Part shown: one piece after another, positions 1 through 9,980 of the stretch | Layout: the number at the start of each line of letters is the position of its first letter | How positions within the stretch are numbered: the first letter of the stretch is position 1 | Assembly: GCA_030550025.1 (NCBI GenBank) | Contig: JAUQQC010000001.1 | Span: 414,351 to 478,350 of the forward strand | Source of the DNA: Acidobacteriota bacterium | GTDB taxonomy: Bacteria; Acidobacteriota; Blastocatellia; HR10 | DNA: 64,000 nt | Reading direction: 5' to 3' | Position numbers and translations under genes: made by a program | The notes under the pieces: model-generated | Databases searched by the model: none | What the model was told of the DNA's origin: nothing | What the model saw: only the letters and a program-made list of their open reading frames with translations

Positions 1-1
1 T

Positions 2-385
2 CCGTCGGGATTCCTCGTCCTCTCCGGGGATGATGTGTGGACGCTTCCGATTCTCGCGCTCGGTGGGGATGGAGTGATCTCGGTCGCCGCCAATGAAGCG
101 CCGGCCGAAATGCGGGAGCTGGTGGCGGCGGCACTGGCCGGAGACTTTGACCGTGCGCGCGCCGCACACTATCGGCTGCTGCCGCTCATGCGTGGGAATT
201 TCTTCGAGACGAATCCGATCCCCGTCAAAGCGGCCTTGGCTATGATGGGGCTGATCGAGGAGAATTATCGTTTGCCGCTCGTCCCGCCTCGTGCGGAGAC
301 GCGCGAGCGGCTGCGAGCAATCTTGGCCGATCTCCACTTGCTTCCGGCGGGAGCGGGCCATGGACCTGTCGCAACTCAGGGCTGA
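2..385 (+). CDS. dapA: 4-hydroxy-tetrahydrodipicolinate synthase, C-terminal part (truncated by window start)
   Basis: Frame includes PSGFLVLSGDD...LALGGDGVISVAANEAPAEM...FFETNPIPVKAALAMMG, typical DapA C-terminal motifs; followed by dapD. Confidence 0.85.
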   Translation, partial: PSGFLVLSGDDVWTLPILALGGDGVISVAANEAPAEMRELVAAALAGDFDRARAAHYRLLPLMRGNFFETNPIPVKAALAMMGLIEENYRLPLVPPRAETRERLRAILADLHLLPAGAGHGPVATQG

Positions 386-1208
386 GATCGAGCGACTCTT
401 CGAAGCGCCTCTTGAAGAGGCGCGGGAGCGCGGCCGCCCGATCTTCGAGGAATTCAAGCGGCAGCTCAACCAGGGGCGCCTTCGAGCAGCCGAGCCTCGT
501 GAAGGGCACTGGATCGTGAACGCGTGGGTGAAGAAGGGCATTCTGCTCGGATTTCGAATCGGCGCGCTCGTCGATTATTCGATCAATGAGCAGTTCCGGT
601 TCTCGGACAAGGACACGTATCCGCTGAAAGCTCTCGAAGGGGTGCGTCAGGGCATCCGCGTCGTGCCCGGAGGCACGGCGATCCGCGATGGAGCGTATAT
701 TGCGCCGGGGGTCATCGTCATGCCCCCCTCATACATCAACGTCGGCGCGTATGTGGACGAAGGCACGATGGTGGATTCCCATGTCCTGATTGGGTCGTGC
801 GCGCAGATCGGCAAGCGGGTGCATGTGAGCGCGGGAGCCCAAATCGGCGGCGTGCTTGAGCCTCCCGGAGCCTGGCCGGTCATCCTCGAGGATGAGGTAT
901 TGGTAGGCGGTCAGTGCGGCGTCTTCGAGGGGACAATCGTCAAGCGACGCGCCGTCTTAGGCGCCGGCGTCATCCTGACCAGCTCGACGCCGGTGTACGA
1001 TCTCGTGCACGGGCGCATTTATCGCGGGGGGCATGGGGTGCCGCTGGTGATCCCGGAAGGAGCGGTCGTCGTTCCGGGGGCGCGACCGGCTCCTGGTGAG
1101 TTCGCGCGCGCGCATGGACTCGCAATCACGACGCCCGTGATCGTGAAATACCGCGATGAGCGGACGGATTGGCGCACAGCGTTGGAAGAGGTCCTGCGCA
1201 TGAGTTGA
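360..1208 (+). CDS. dapD: 2,3,4,5-tetrahydropyridine-2,6-dicarboxylate N-succinyltransferase
   Basis: MDLSQLRAEIERLFE...; hexapeptide-repeat region (GAYIAPGVIVMPPSYINVGAYVDEGTMVDSHVLIGSCAQIGKRVHVSAGAQIGGVLEP); overlaps the dapA end. Confidence 0.93.
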   Translation: MDLSQLRAEIERLFEAPLEEARERGRPIFEEFKRQLNQGRLRAAEPREGHWIVNAWVKKGILLGFRIGALVDYSINEQFRFSDKDTYPLKALEGVRQGIRVVPGGTAIRDGAYIAPGVIVMPPSYINVGAYVDEGTMVDSHVLIGSCAQIGKRVHVSAGAQIGGVLEPPGAWPVILEDEVLVGGQCGVFEGTIVKRRAVLGAGVILTSSTPVYDLVHGRIYRGGHGVPLVIPEGAVVVPGARPAPGEFARAHGLAITTPVIVKYRDERTDWRTALEEVLRMS

Positions 1209-1236
1209 ATCACTGCTTCCGTCGGCCGAGGAGGGA

Positions 1237-2172
1237 ATGGCGCGAGAAGGCGACATCGCGTGCGCCGCAATGGGCGAATTCGCGCGCGCTTTTGAGGCGC
1301 GGTTGGGATCGGGGCGGCTTCGGTATCAAGAGCCATTAGCTCCGTATGTGAATTGGCGCGTGGGGGGGCCAGCTGAGTGGTTCTTCATCGCCCGCACGCG
1401 CGCAGACCTGATCGCCGCCGTGCGCACAGCGCGCGAAGCTGCTCTGTCGGTGACGATCCTCGGGTATGGAGCCAACGTCCTCGTCTCCGATGCCGGAGTC
1501 GCTGGGCTTGTCATCCTGAATCGCGCCGAGGGCATGGAGGTCCGAGGAGAAGAGATCTGGGCCGAATCGGGCATGAACCTCGTGGCGTTGGCGCGTCGCG
1601 CCAGTGAGGCCGAGATCGGCGGCTTCGAGTTCCTCGTCGGCATCCCGGGGACGCTTGGGGGCGCAATCGTCGGAAACGCTGGGACGCGGGAGGAATGGAT
1701 CGGCGAGCGCGTGCTCGAAGTGGAGGCGTTGGATGAACAGAACGAAGTGGTCGTCTTGTCCCGAGCGCAACTCGACTTCGGGTATCGCTGGAGCCGATTT
1801 CAACGGACGAACGAGGTGGTCTTGGCGGCTCGGCTGAAGGGGTACCGTGCGCCGCGCGCGAACATCGAGGCGAGGATGCGGCAAATGCTTGAAGCGAGAA
1901 AGCAGCAACCTTCGGGGCCGAGTGCGGGCTCCGTCTTCAAAAACCCTCCGGGAGACTATGCAGGCCGGCTCATCGAGGCGTGCGGCTTGAAGGGGTATCG
2001 TCTCGGTGGGGCGATGATCTCCGAGCGGCATGCCAACTTCATCCTCAACACGGGGGGGGCGACTGCGCGCGACATTCACATGTTGATTCAATTGGCGAAG
2101 ATGGCTGTACGCGAACGATTCGGCATTCTCCTGGAAGAGGAGATTCGCTATATAGGCGTATGGGACTCGTGA
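1237..2172 (+). CDS. murB: UDP-N-acetylmuramate dehydrogenase
   Basis: FAD-binding type 4 motifs, GIPGTLGGAIVGNAGT, SAGSVFKNP, ISERHANFILNTGGATARDI. Confidence 0.93.
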   Translation: MAREGDIACAAMGEFARAFEARLGSGRLRYQEPLAPYVNWRVGGPAEWFFIARTRADLIAAVRTAREAALSVTILGYGANVLVSDAGVAGLVILNRAEGMEVRGEEIWAESGMNLVALARRASEAEIGGFEFLVGIPGTLGGAIVGNAGTREEWIGERVLEVEALDEQNEVVVLSRAQLDFGYRWSRFQRTNEVVLAARLKGYRAPRANIEARMRQMLEARKQQPSGPSAGSVFKNPPGDYAGRLIEACGLKGYRLGGAMISERHANFILNTGGATARDIHMLIQLAKMAVRERFGILLEEEIRYIGVWDS

Positions 2173-3488
2173 GATGGAGGATTCGCGGAGGGCGGCCGCT
2201 CCATGGGCGCGTACGCGTGAGCGGGGCGAAGAACACGGCTTTCAAAGTGATGATCGCCGCGCTGCTGGCCGACAGCCCCAGCATCTTGGAGAACGTCCCC
2301 GACGTCGAGGACGTGCACCTTGTGGCATGCGCGATCGAAGCACTGGGCGGACGCGCGATGCGCTTGGCGCCGACGACCTGGGTCGTTGATCCACGTCCCC
2401 TCAGTGAGTCGCATGTGGTGGTCTGTTCGTTGGAACGGACGCGAGCTTCGTCGCTACTGCTGGTGCCATTGCTGGTGCGTTTTGGCGAGGCCCTCGTCCC
2501 TGAGCCCGGAGGGGATCGTATCGGGCGGCGCCCTCTGGATCGAGCGCTCGCTGGGCTCGAGGCTTTGGGGGCACACGTTGAAAAGCGCGGCAAGCAGCTG
2601 CTGGTGCGCGCGACTCAGCTTCGCGGTGCACGCTATCGCTTTCCGAAGAATACGCATACGGGAACCGAGATCTTGCTTTTGGCGGCTGCTTGCGCCCAAG
2701 GAGAGACGCTCTTGGAGAACGCCGCACAGGAGCCTGAGGTGGATGATCTCATCGCGTTCCTGAACGCGATGGGGGCGCGTATCTGTCGAACGAGCGAGCG
2801 GACAATTCGCATCGAGGGAGGGGTTCAGCTACGCGGCGCTCGCCATCGCGTGATGCCGGATCGCAACGAAGCGGTCACCTTCGCGTGCGCTGCGCTGGCG
2901 ACGAAAGGGGAGGTCGAGATCGAAGAAGTGCGAGCGACGGATGTGCGGGCGTTCCTCGAGGTCCTGGAGGAGATCGGGGCCGGATCGGCGCATTGCGAGA
3001 CGACATGGCGCGTTTGGTATCGGGGCCCGTTGCGCTCCGTCGTCATCCGGACGGCGCCGCATCCCGGATTCATGACCGATTGGCAACCGCTTATCGCCCC
3101 GGTGCTCACGCAAGCTGAGGGAGTGAGCATCATCCATGAGACCGTCTTCGAGAACCGGTTCCACTACGCACGGGAATTGCAGCGCATGGGCGCGCGGATC
3201 GAGTTCTTCAATCCACCCGTCGAGAATCCGGACGCCGTATACAACTTCAATCTCGAAGACGATCGCCCCGAATTCTTCCACGCCATTCGGATCTTCGGTC
3301 CGACGCCACTGCATCCGGCGATGGTGAGGGCGATGGACATCCGAGGGGGGGCTGCGCTCGTCATCGCCGCGCTGGCCGCGCATGGGGAGAGCGTCGTGGA
3401 AGGGATCGAGCATCTGAAGCGGGGGTATGAGCGGCTGGATGTCGCGCTGCGTGCTCTCGGCGCGGAGATCGAACGGGAGGAGGGGTGA
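2160..3488 (+). CDS. murA: UDP-N-acetylglucosamine 1-carboxyvinyltransferase (MurA family, active-site Cys replaced by Asp)
   Basis: SGAKNTAFKVMIAALL, TGTEILLLAA, FMTDWQPLIAPVLTQAEG, ETVFENRFHYARELQRMGA; PGGDRIG at the usual PGGCxIG position; start overlaps the murB end. Confidence 0.88.
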   Translation: MGLVRWRIRGGRPLHGRVRVSGAKNTAFKVMIAALLADSPSILENVPDVEDVHLVACAIEALGGRAMRLAPTTWVVDPRPLSESHVVVCSLERTRASSLLLVPLLVRFGEALVPEPGGDRIGRRPLDRALAGLEALGAHVEKRGKQLLVRATQLRGARYRFPKNTHTGTEILLLAAACAQGETLLENAAQEPEVDDLIAFLNAMGARICRTSERTIRIEGGVQLRGARHRVMPDRNEAVTFACAALATKGEVEIEEVRATDVRAFLEVLEEIGAGSAHCETTWRVWYRGPLRSVVIRTAPHPGFMTDWQPLIAPVLTQAEGVSIIHETVFENRFHYARELQRMGARIEFFNPPVENPDAVYNFNLEDDRPEFFHAIRIFGPTPLHPAMVRAMDIRGGAALVIAALAAHGESVVEGIEHLKRGYERLDVALRALGAEIEREEG

Positions 3489-3536
3489 ACGCTCCGAGCA
3501 TGGCGTCGTGGGGAAAGAGGGATCGCCAAACGATGA

Positions 3537-3560
3537 GCCGAGTCCAAGGTCGGACTCGGC
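3537..3560. terminator. Perfect 9-bp inverted repeat (GCCGAGTCC-AAGGTC-GGACTCGGC) between convergent genes
   Basis: Read directly; lies between murA (+, ends 3488) and the amidohydrolase (-, ends 3589); no clear T-tract. Confidence 0.45.
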
Positions 3561-3588
3561 CCATCGCTGGCGTCCTCCAGTCCTCTGG

Positions 3589-6500
3589 TCATTGGCGCGT
3601 TGGGACTGCGGGCGGATCGTTCTCCCACCAATATTGTCGTTCCAGCTTCTTCGGCGTCGGCCAAATTTGATCGAGCGTATCCCCGTCGAAGAGGAATCCG
3701 TTCTTCATCACGTATCGGATGCTCGTCGTGTGGCGAAGATCCGCGAGCGGATTCTTCTCGAGCACGACCAGATCGGCGAGCTTCCCGACGTCGAGCGAAC
3801 CGAGGTCTTGCTGCAAGCCAAGGGCCTCTGCGCCGAAGATCGTGGCGACCTTCAGCGCCTCGTACGGGGACATCCCCCCCGAGGCGATGCTCCACAGCTC
3901 CCAGTGCGCGCCGAGGCCTTGGAGCTGCCCGTGACTGCCGAGGCACACGCGCCCGCCTGCGCGCACAATGGCCGCGCACGCACGCGCGATCCCCACATGG
4001 CCGTATTCTTCAGCCAGGAACCACTGCCGCCGGCGTCGGACCATTGTATCCAGAAGCTCATGCGGGATGAAGCGGCGCAGTTTCTGGTTCCCGTGCACGT
4101 CATCCGATGTGAAGTAGTAGTTCTCCGTGAACGGGGCACCGTAGGCCACCAGGATCGTCGGCGTGTAAAACGTCTTCGTCCGCGCCACGAACTCGATGAC
4201 GTCTTTGTGCAGGGGATGAATCGGAAGGGCATGTTCCTGTCCGGAGAAACCATCCATCATCTGCGTGAGATCGAGCTTCATGTCGAGCGCACCTTCGGTC
4301 GTCGGCGTGATCCCGAGTTCCCGACAGGCGATCGCCACCCATTGGCGCACGATCCGGTCGCCGGCCACATACTGCTTCAGCGTGTTCGTTTGATAGGCTT
4401 CCTTATAGCGTTTGAGGAACGCGCGCGTCGTCTCCAGGTCGTCGAGTCCCGAACGCGAGAAGATGCCAGGACCGGTCGAGAAGATGCGCGGCCCGAGGAT
4501 CTCCCCGGCCTCGACCAGATCAGCGTACGCGAAGACGTCGGGCGTCCCGCTCTGCGGATCGCGCGTGGTCGTGACGCCATAAGCGAGATTGGCCAGATAT
4601 TGCCAAACCTGCGTCTGATGTACGCCCCGCGGTGGCCACATGTGGGCATGCACATCTACGAATCCGGGGATGATCGTCTTGCCGGTCACGTCCAGGACGC
4701 GAGCGCCAGCCGGGATGGGCACGCGACCTTTCGGACCAATGGCTGCGATGCGATTCTCGGTGATGACGATGTCCCCGCGTTCGATGACCTCATCGCCCCG
4801 CATGGTGATGAGCCGTGCACCGCTCAGGACAATCGTGCCACTGGGTCGCGCGCGCGGGACTTCGACGACGATGTCTCTCGCCTCCGGCTTCTCGGTCGAG
4901 AGGTCCTGCCGATAGAACTTCGCCCCCCAAGACCACGTGAGGGCTTTCCCATCGGCGGACCAGTTAAGATACTCGCCCCCTTCAAGGGACACCCGCTTGA
5001 CGGGCACGGCCGATTGTCCGTTCGGGGTGATCGTGATGGTGATCGTCTCGCGCCCGGCTTTGGGGACGGGGATCAGATAGAGCTTATTCTGCAAGCTGAC
5101 GAACGCGCGCTCCCCATCGGGCGAGAGCCGGATCTCATCGGCGTCAGGGGGGAAGGGACCTGGAGCGGAACCCCGCACGCGGAAATGCGTGCGCCGATCC
5201 AGTCCGTCGAGCCGCAGCGAGGTCAATCCCCGTGAGGTCGTCAGGTAAATCCGATCGGGCTCGCGCGCGAAATGCGGCGCTGTCCCGCCTTGCGTTGGCC
5301 CGATGAGCGTGGATTCTCCACCTGCGGCCGGGATCCACCGGAGTTCGAGTCCGATCCCAGGGGAAATGCCCGTGATCTCCGCGATACGAGTCTCGTCGGG
5401 AAGGAGATCGGGATGGAGCTTGGTACGATGTTCTCGCAGCTCGGCGTATAAATGTTGGTGCGTCGGGCCGGAGATGAAGATGATCTTGGAACCATCGGGG
5501 GAATAGACTGGGGAGGAGTAATAGGCCGGGCGGCGGGTCAATTGCTCCGGCGGCGAACTCCCATCAGCAGCCGCGCGAAAGATGTGTCCGCCCTGTGGCG
5601 ACCACGTCACGTACGCGATGTATCGGCCATCGGGCGACCACGTGGGCATGAATTCGCCGACTGATGCGTTCGTCAGACGTCGAGGCGTTCCCGATGGCCA
5701 GTCCATGACCCAGATCTTATTGAACGCGCTGAAGGCGAGCCGTCGGCCATCAGGAGAGAGCACCGGCCAACGAATCAACCGCGCGCGCACCATCGGGCTG
5801 TCGTCTACTCGGTATTGGAAGTAAACACGCGGGCCGATCTCCACTTCGACCTTGGCCGTGAAGGGGATCAGCGTGCGTTGCCCCGTCTCGAAATCCACAC
5901 GCCAAATCTTGCCTTCGATCGGCACGATGAGGGCACTCCCATCAGGCAGGAAGGCATAACCGGGCATCGTATCTCGCGTCGCCCGCGACTCCTGATCGTC
6001 GCGCGTGACCGGATAAATTAGCCAGCGTTCTTCGCCTGTTTCGAGATCGCGAACGCGCAGACCCGTTCCGGTCTCGTAGCGCGTGGCGTAGACGAGCTTC
6101 TTCCCATCGGGCGAGAGAACGGGACGCATGGCGCTCCCTTGCGCATTGGTGATGGTCGTCGTCTCCCCCGTCTCGCGGTCGAAGCGGACGATTTGCCAGA
6201 GAGGGAACATGGCGTTGTAGGTGAAAGCCCCTGTGCGCACCGAGTAGTAGATATACCGCCCATCGGGCGAGACAACGGCTCCCATTTTGTTCTGGCGCGG
6301 ACGGGCCGGCTCTTGCGAGCCCGGTTCGGGTAAAGGGGGATCCGGTGGCCCGATTTGAACGCCCGTTCCCCCCTCGATATGGTACATCCACAAGGAGAAC
6401 GTCCCGATCGGATCGGTCGAGCGGGAGACGACAATGTATCGGCCATCCGGCGTCCACGTCGGTGAGACGAACATCTGATTGCGCCCCTTCGTCACCGGTT

Positions 6501-6915
6501 TCGGGTCAGAGCCATCGGCGTTCGCCACCCAGACGTTCTCAGCGCCGCTGCGGTCGCTGAGAAAGACGATCTTCTTTCCATCGGGGGAGAATTTCGGCTG
6601 ACTCTCAAATGACATCCCGCCCAGAAGGCGCTTCGCTTCCCCACCGGTGATCGGCAGAGCGTAAAGGTCACCCAGCAAATCGAAGACGATGGTTTGGCCG
6701 TCCGGAGAGACGTCGAGCGACATCCACGTCCCTTCGTCCGTGGTGAACGCGATCGTCTCGATCGGTTTGAGTGGCAGTTCTTCTCTCTTCTCCTCCGATC
6801 TCGATTCCGGCTTCGGTTCCTGACCTGAAGCGCGGAGGCTCGGAAGCGAAGCCGCGGTTATCACCAGAAGGAGAGAGAGCACAAGGCGAATCGAACGAAT
6901 CATCGGCCTCATCAC
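3589..6915 (-). CDS. Secreted TolB-like beta-propeller / amidohydrolase fusion protein
   Basis: Signal peptide; repeated SPDGKKIVFxSDRSG-type propeller motifs, then GKTIIPGFVDVHAHMWPP and C-terminal DVGKLADLVVLEKNPLADLRHTTSIRYVMKNG of metal-dependent amidohydrolases. Confidence 0.88.
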   Translation of the reverse strand: MMRPMIRSIRLVLSLLLVITAASLPSLRASGQEPKPESRSEEKREELPLKPIETIAFTTDEGTWMSLDVSPDGQTIVFDLLGDLYALPITGGEAKRLLGGMSFESQPKFSPDGKKIVFLSDRSGAENVWVANADGSDPKPVTKGRNQMFVSPTWTPDGRYIVVSRSTDPIGTFSLWMYHIEGGTGVQIGPPDPPLPEPGSQEPARPRQNKMGAVVSPDGRYIYYSVRTGAFTYNAMFPLWQIVRFDRETGETTTITNAQGSAMRPVLSPDGKKLVYATRYETGTGLRVRDLETGEERWLIYPVTRDDQESRATRDTMPGYAFLPDGSALIVPIEGKIWRVDFETGQRTLIPFTAKVEVEIGPRVYFQYRVDDSPMVRARLIRWPVLSPDGRRLAFSAFNKIWVMDWPSGTPRRLTNASVGEFMPTWSPDGRYIAYVTWSPQGGHIFRAAADGSSPPEQLTRRPAYYSSPVYSPDGSKIIFISGPTHQHLYAELREHRTKLHPDLLPDETRIAEITGISPGIGLELRWIPAAGGESTLIGPTQGGTAPHFAREPDRIYLTTSRGLTSLRLDGLDRRTHFRVRGSAPGPFPPDADEIRLSPDGERAFVSLQNKLYLIPVPKAGRETITITITPNGQSAVPVKRVSLEGGEYLNWSADGKALTWSWGAKFYRQDLSTEKPEARDIVVEVPRARPSGTIVLSGARLITMRGDEVIERGDIVITENRIAAIGPKGRVPIPAGARVLDVTGKTIIPGFVDVHAHMWPPRGVHQTQVWQYLANLAYGVTTTRDPQSGTPDVFAYADLVEAGEILGPRIFSTGPGIFSRSGLDDLETTRAFLKRYKEAYQTNTLKQYVAGDRIVRQWVAIACRELGITPTTEGALDMKLDLTQMMDGFSGQEHALPIHPLHKDVIEFVARTKTFYTPTILVAYGAPFTENYYFTSDDVHGNQKLRRFIPHELLDTMVRRRRQWFLAEEYGHVGIARACAAIVRAGGRVCLGSHGQLQGLGAHWELWSIASGGMSPYEALKVATIFGAEALGLQQDLGSLDVGKLADLVVLEKNPLADLRHTTSIRYVMKNGFLFDGDTLDQIWPTPKKLERQYWWENDPPAVPTRQ

Positions 6916-7091
6916 AACTCCTCCTCCGTGGCGGGTGATCTCTTTCCCATACCGATTTCGGCATCACAATATCAAGCTTCGGGGAAGGAGTCAAATGCGT
7001 CGCCTGGATGAGGAAGCGTGTCGCTCTTTCCGGGAGCGAAGGCCTTTGGTAAGATGAAACCCCTTAGTGATTCTCCTTCGAGGAGGCGAGG

Positions 7092-7592
7092 ATGGACGAG
7101 CGAGCGAGGAAGACGGCGTTGCGAATGATCCCCTATGGGCTATATGTTCTGACCTCACGTTCCTCGGACGGGATGGCGGCGGCGACAGTCAACTGGGTGA
7201 CGCAGGCCTCCTTCGAGCCGCCCCTAGTGGTCGTCGCCGTGAAGACGGATTCGCGAATCTATGGAGTGATTCGCTCCTCCGGGACATTCGCATTGAATTT
7301 CCTGGGAAAAGATCAGGGGGATGTCGCTTACGCGTTTTTCAAACCGGTCGAAGGCGATGAACGACAAATCGGAGGATATGAGTATGAGACGGGAGCGACG
7401 GGAAGCCCGTTGCTGCGTATCGTACCGGCCTTCGTTGAGTGTCACGTCGCCGACATCGTTGAGCGAGGGGATCATGCGGTGGTCATCGGAGAAGTGGTAG
7501 AGGCTGGCGTTCGACGCGAGCCCGAGGGACGGCCGGATGAGGCCGTCTTGTGGTTGAGGGACCTCGGCCCGAAGATCTTCTACGGAGGCTGA
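7092..7592 (+). CDS. Flavin reductase family (FMN-binding split-barrel) protein
   Basis: IPYGLYVLTSRSSDGMAAATVNWVTQASFEPPLVVVAVK...SGTFALNFLG. Confidence 0.85.
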   Translation: MDERARKTALRMIPYGLYVLTSRSSDGMAAATVNWVTQASFEPPLVVVAVKTDSRIYGVIRSSGTFALNFLGKDQGDVAYAFFKPVEGDERQIGGYEYETGATGSPLLRIVPAFVECHVADIVERGDHAVVIGEVVEAGVRREPEGRPDEAVLWLRDLGPKIFYGG

Positions 7593-7640
7593 GCGCGCCC
7601 GGCCCCCTTGCTGCGGGCTCCATGAGGCTTCATCGGCCGA

Positions 7641-9197
7641 TCATCGCGACGGCATCAGCGTGCGGCCGGGACGCTCGCCCGTTGGGTGATCGCGCTCCCA
7701 TACGAGTCGGCCGTTGACGAAAACGTATTCTACGCCCGTCGGCAGAAGATTTGGCTCGCGGAAGGTCGAGCGGTCTTGAATCCGTCGGGGATCGAAGAGA
7801 ACAAGATCGGCCACGAAGCCTTCGCGAATGAGTCCACGATCTCTCAATCCCAGGCGAGCGGCGGGCAAGCTCGTCATCTTCCGAATGGCGTCTTCGAGCG
7901 TGAGCACGCGTTGTTCGCGCACGTAGCGGGCAAGAACGCGTGGGAACGCCCCGGCTCCACGCGGATGGCGCATGCCGATGCCCCCATCGCTGGCGACCAT
8001 GACCCAGGGCTGGCGATAAAAGACACGGAGATCGGACTCTTGCATGGAGTGGCACACGACGCTCGCGCCTCCCCCGCGGACGATCTCCATGTAGACCTGA
8101 ACTGGGGTCGTCCCGCGCTCTCGCGCGATCTCCTGCAACGTCTTCCCCTCGTATTCGGGATGAGCGGGACAGCTCGTGATCAAAACGCGATCCGCCCCTC
8201 CGACGTCCTCTAAACCTTTGGCGACGGCTGCTGGATCCTCGTGTCGGCGGCTCGGCACAAGAACCGTGATCGTCGAAGCCCAAGCCTCGTAGGGGTAGGC
8301 ATCGGCCGTGACATCCAGCCCTTCGCGACGCGCGCGCTCGATCCGCGCGACGACTTCACGCGCCTTTCCCCACACGCTCGCAGTGGCCAGCTTGATGTGA
8401 GAGATATGAACCGGGATGTTCGCTTCGCGGCCAATACGAAGGGCCTCTTCGAGCGCTTCGAGCATGCGATCGCCCTCGTCGCGAATGTGGCTCACGTAGA
8501 GGCCTCGGTGACGAGCCACAACGCGCGCCAAGGCGATGATCTCTTCCGTCGTGCTCGCATATCCGATGTCATATTCGAGTCCGGTGGAGAGGCCGAAGGC
8601 TCCTTCCTGCAAACCTTGCTCAACGAGCCGCGCCATCTCGACGATCTCAGCTTCGGAGGCCGCCCGGTTCGCATCGCGACCCAGGATGAGCTGACGCACG
8701 GTCGCATGTCCGACAAGAAGTGCGACGTTGACGGCTGCTGGTTGTTCCTGACGCTTGTGAAGATATTGCGCGATAGGCCATGGGGAACTCCCGTCCAGGC
8801 CGAGGACAATCGTCGTGATGCCTTGGGCGATCTGACTCGTGGCCGTCGGCTCCACTTCAAGCCCGCGATCCGAATGGTTGTGAAGGTCAATGAAACCCGG
8901 CGCGAGAACGAGACCCGTTGCGCGCAGCACGCGGTCGTCAGGGCTGGGCGCAAATCGCCCGATGCGCGCGATCCGATCCCCAACGATGCGAACATCGGCG
9001 CGGAAGCGAGGCCGACTGCTCCCGTCCACGATCGTCGCGCCGACGATCACCCAGGAAGTGGGCTCAGGAGACGGCAGCGATTGGGGGCGTGTTAGAGGAT
9101 GGGGGGGGAACCAGAGTGCGCTTCCGAGAAGCAACACGACGATCACCCATCGTCGGCGATCGTCGTTCCATCGCATCTTCATCGGCCGCCGCTTCAT
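7641..9197 (-). CDS. N-acyl-D-amino-acid deacylase / D-aminoacylase family amidohydrolase
   Basis: GLVLAPGFIDLHNHSD, GLEYDIGYASTTEEI, HIKLATASVWGKAREVV, REGFVADLVLFDP; start codon uncertain. Confidence 0.85.
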   Translation of the reverse strand: MKRRPMKMRWNDDRRRWVIVVLLLGSALWFPPHPLTRPQSLPSPEPTSWVIVGATIVDGSSRPRFRADVRIVGDRIARIGRFAPSPDDRVLRATGLVLAPGFIDLHNHSDRGLEVEPTATSQIAQGITTIVLGLDGSSPWPIAQYLHKRQEQPAAVNVALLVGHATVRQLILGRDANRAASEAEIVEMARLVEQGLQEGAFGLSTGLEYDIGYASTTEEIIALARVVARHRGLYVSHIRDEGDRMLEALEEALRIGREANIPVHISHIKLATASVWGKAREVVARIERARREGLDVTADAYPYEAWASTITVLVPSRRHEDPAAVAKGLEDVGGADRVLITSCPAHPEYEGKTLQEIARERGTTPVQVYMEIVRGGGASVVCHSMQESDLRVFYRQPWVMVASDGGIGMRHPRGAGAFPRVLARYVREQRVLTLEDAIRKMTSLPAARLGLRDRGLIREGFVADLVLFDPRRIQDRSTFREPNLLPTGVEYVFVNGRLVWERDHPTGERPGRTLMPSR

Positions 9198-9338
9198 CCG
9201 TGAGAGGGAGCCTATAAATCTCGGTACGTCGCTGTCAAGGGACAAAGAGGGAACATCGACACAGCCCCACGCTTGACCGGTTCTCCTCGTTGTCCCGCGC
9301 TATAATTGGGGGGGGCGGATGAACGTGCCAGCATCACG

Positions 9339-9980
9339 ATGAGGAATTCGGAGGCGCAGCTCTCTTCTCTGCTCAATCAATTGGCCAAGCGGGGCTGGGC
9401 CATCGCGACGGACTTCTTGCCGTCGTGGGTCATTCGCGGACTGGCCGAAGAGGCCGATCGCTTGTGGCGTCAAGGGAGGTTCCGACCAGCCGGCATCGGA
9501 CGCGGTTCGGGATATCAAATCCGCCAGGATGTGCGCAGCGACTTGATCTTCTGGTGGGATGAGCTCACGCCGACGCCTATTCAACGCATCTACCGAGAGG
9601 AGATCGACCGCTTGCGACAGGCGCTCAATGAAGCGTTGTTCCTCAGCCTCACCGAGTTCGAAGTCCATTACGCCGTCTTCCCGCCGGGAGCCTTCTATCG
9701 GCGCCATCGAGATCGGTTCCTCACGGCCGATGAGCGGATGATTTCTTGCATTCTTTATCTGAACGCAGCGTGGGACGAGGCCGATGGCGGCGCACTGCGC
9801 ATTTACGATCCCGAGGGAGTAGCTCACGATGTCGTACCGCGCGCGGGTACCTTCGTCCTCTTGCGCAGCGATACGGTAGAGCATGAGGTGTTGCCAACTC
9901 GACGAGAACGCTTCAGCGTAACGGGCTGGCTCCGCCGCCGCGCGCGCGAGTTCCGGATTTTGCTGAACGTCCCCGAATGA
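9339..9980 (+). CDS. 2OG-Fe(II) oxygenase (prolyl 4-hydroxylase/SM-20-like)
   Basis: HYAVFPPGAFYRRHRDRF (HxD), SCILYLNAAWDEADGGALRIYDP, HEVLPTRRERFSVTGWLRRR. Confidence 0.85.
   Translation: MRNSEAQLSSLLNQLAKRGWAIATDFLPSWVIRGLAEEADRLWRQGRFRPAGIGRGSGYQIRQDVRSDLIFWWDELTPTPIQRIYREEIDRLRQALNEALFLSLTEFEVHYAVFPPGAFYRRHRDRFLTADERMISCILYLNAAWDEADGGALRIYDPEGVAHDVVPRAGTFVLLRSDTVEHEVLPTRRERFSVTGWLRRRAREFRILLNVPE

Noticed and set aside
3427-5235. 602-aa plus-strand ORF
   Set aside because: Antisense to the well-supported beta-propeller/amidohydrolase; low-complexity composition typical of GC-rich shadow frames, no domain motifs
9273-9306. TTGACC ... TATAAT upstream of the 2OG-Fe(II) oxygenase
   Set aside because: Spacer is 22 bp, too long for a standard sigma70 promoter
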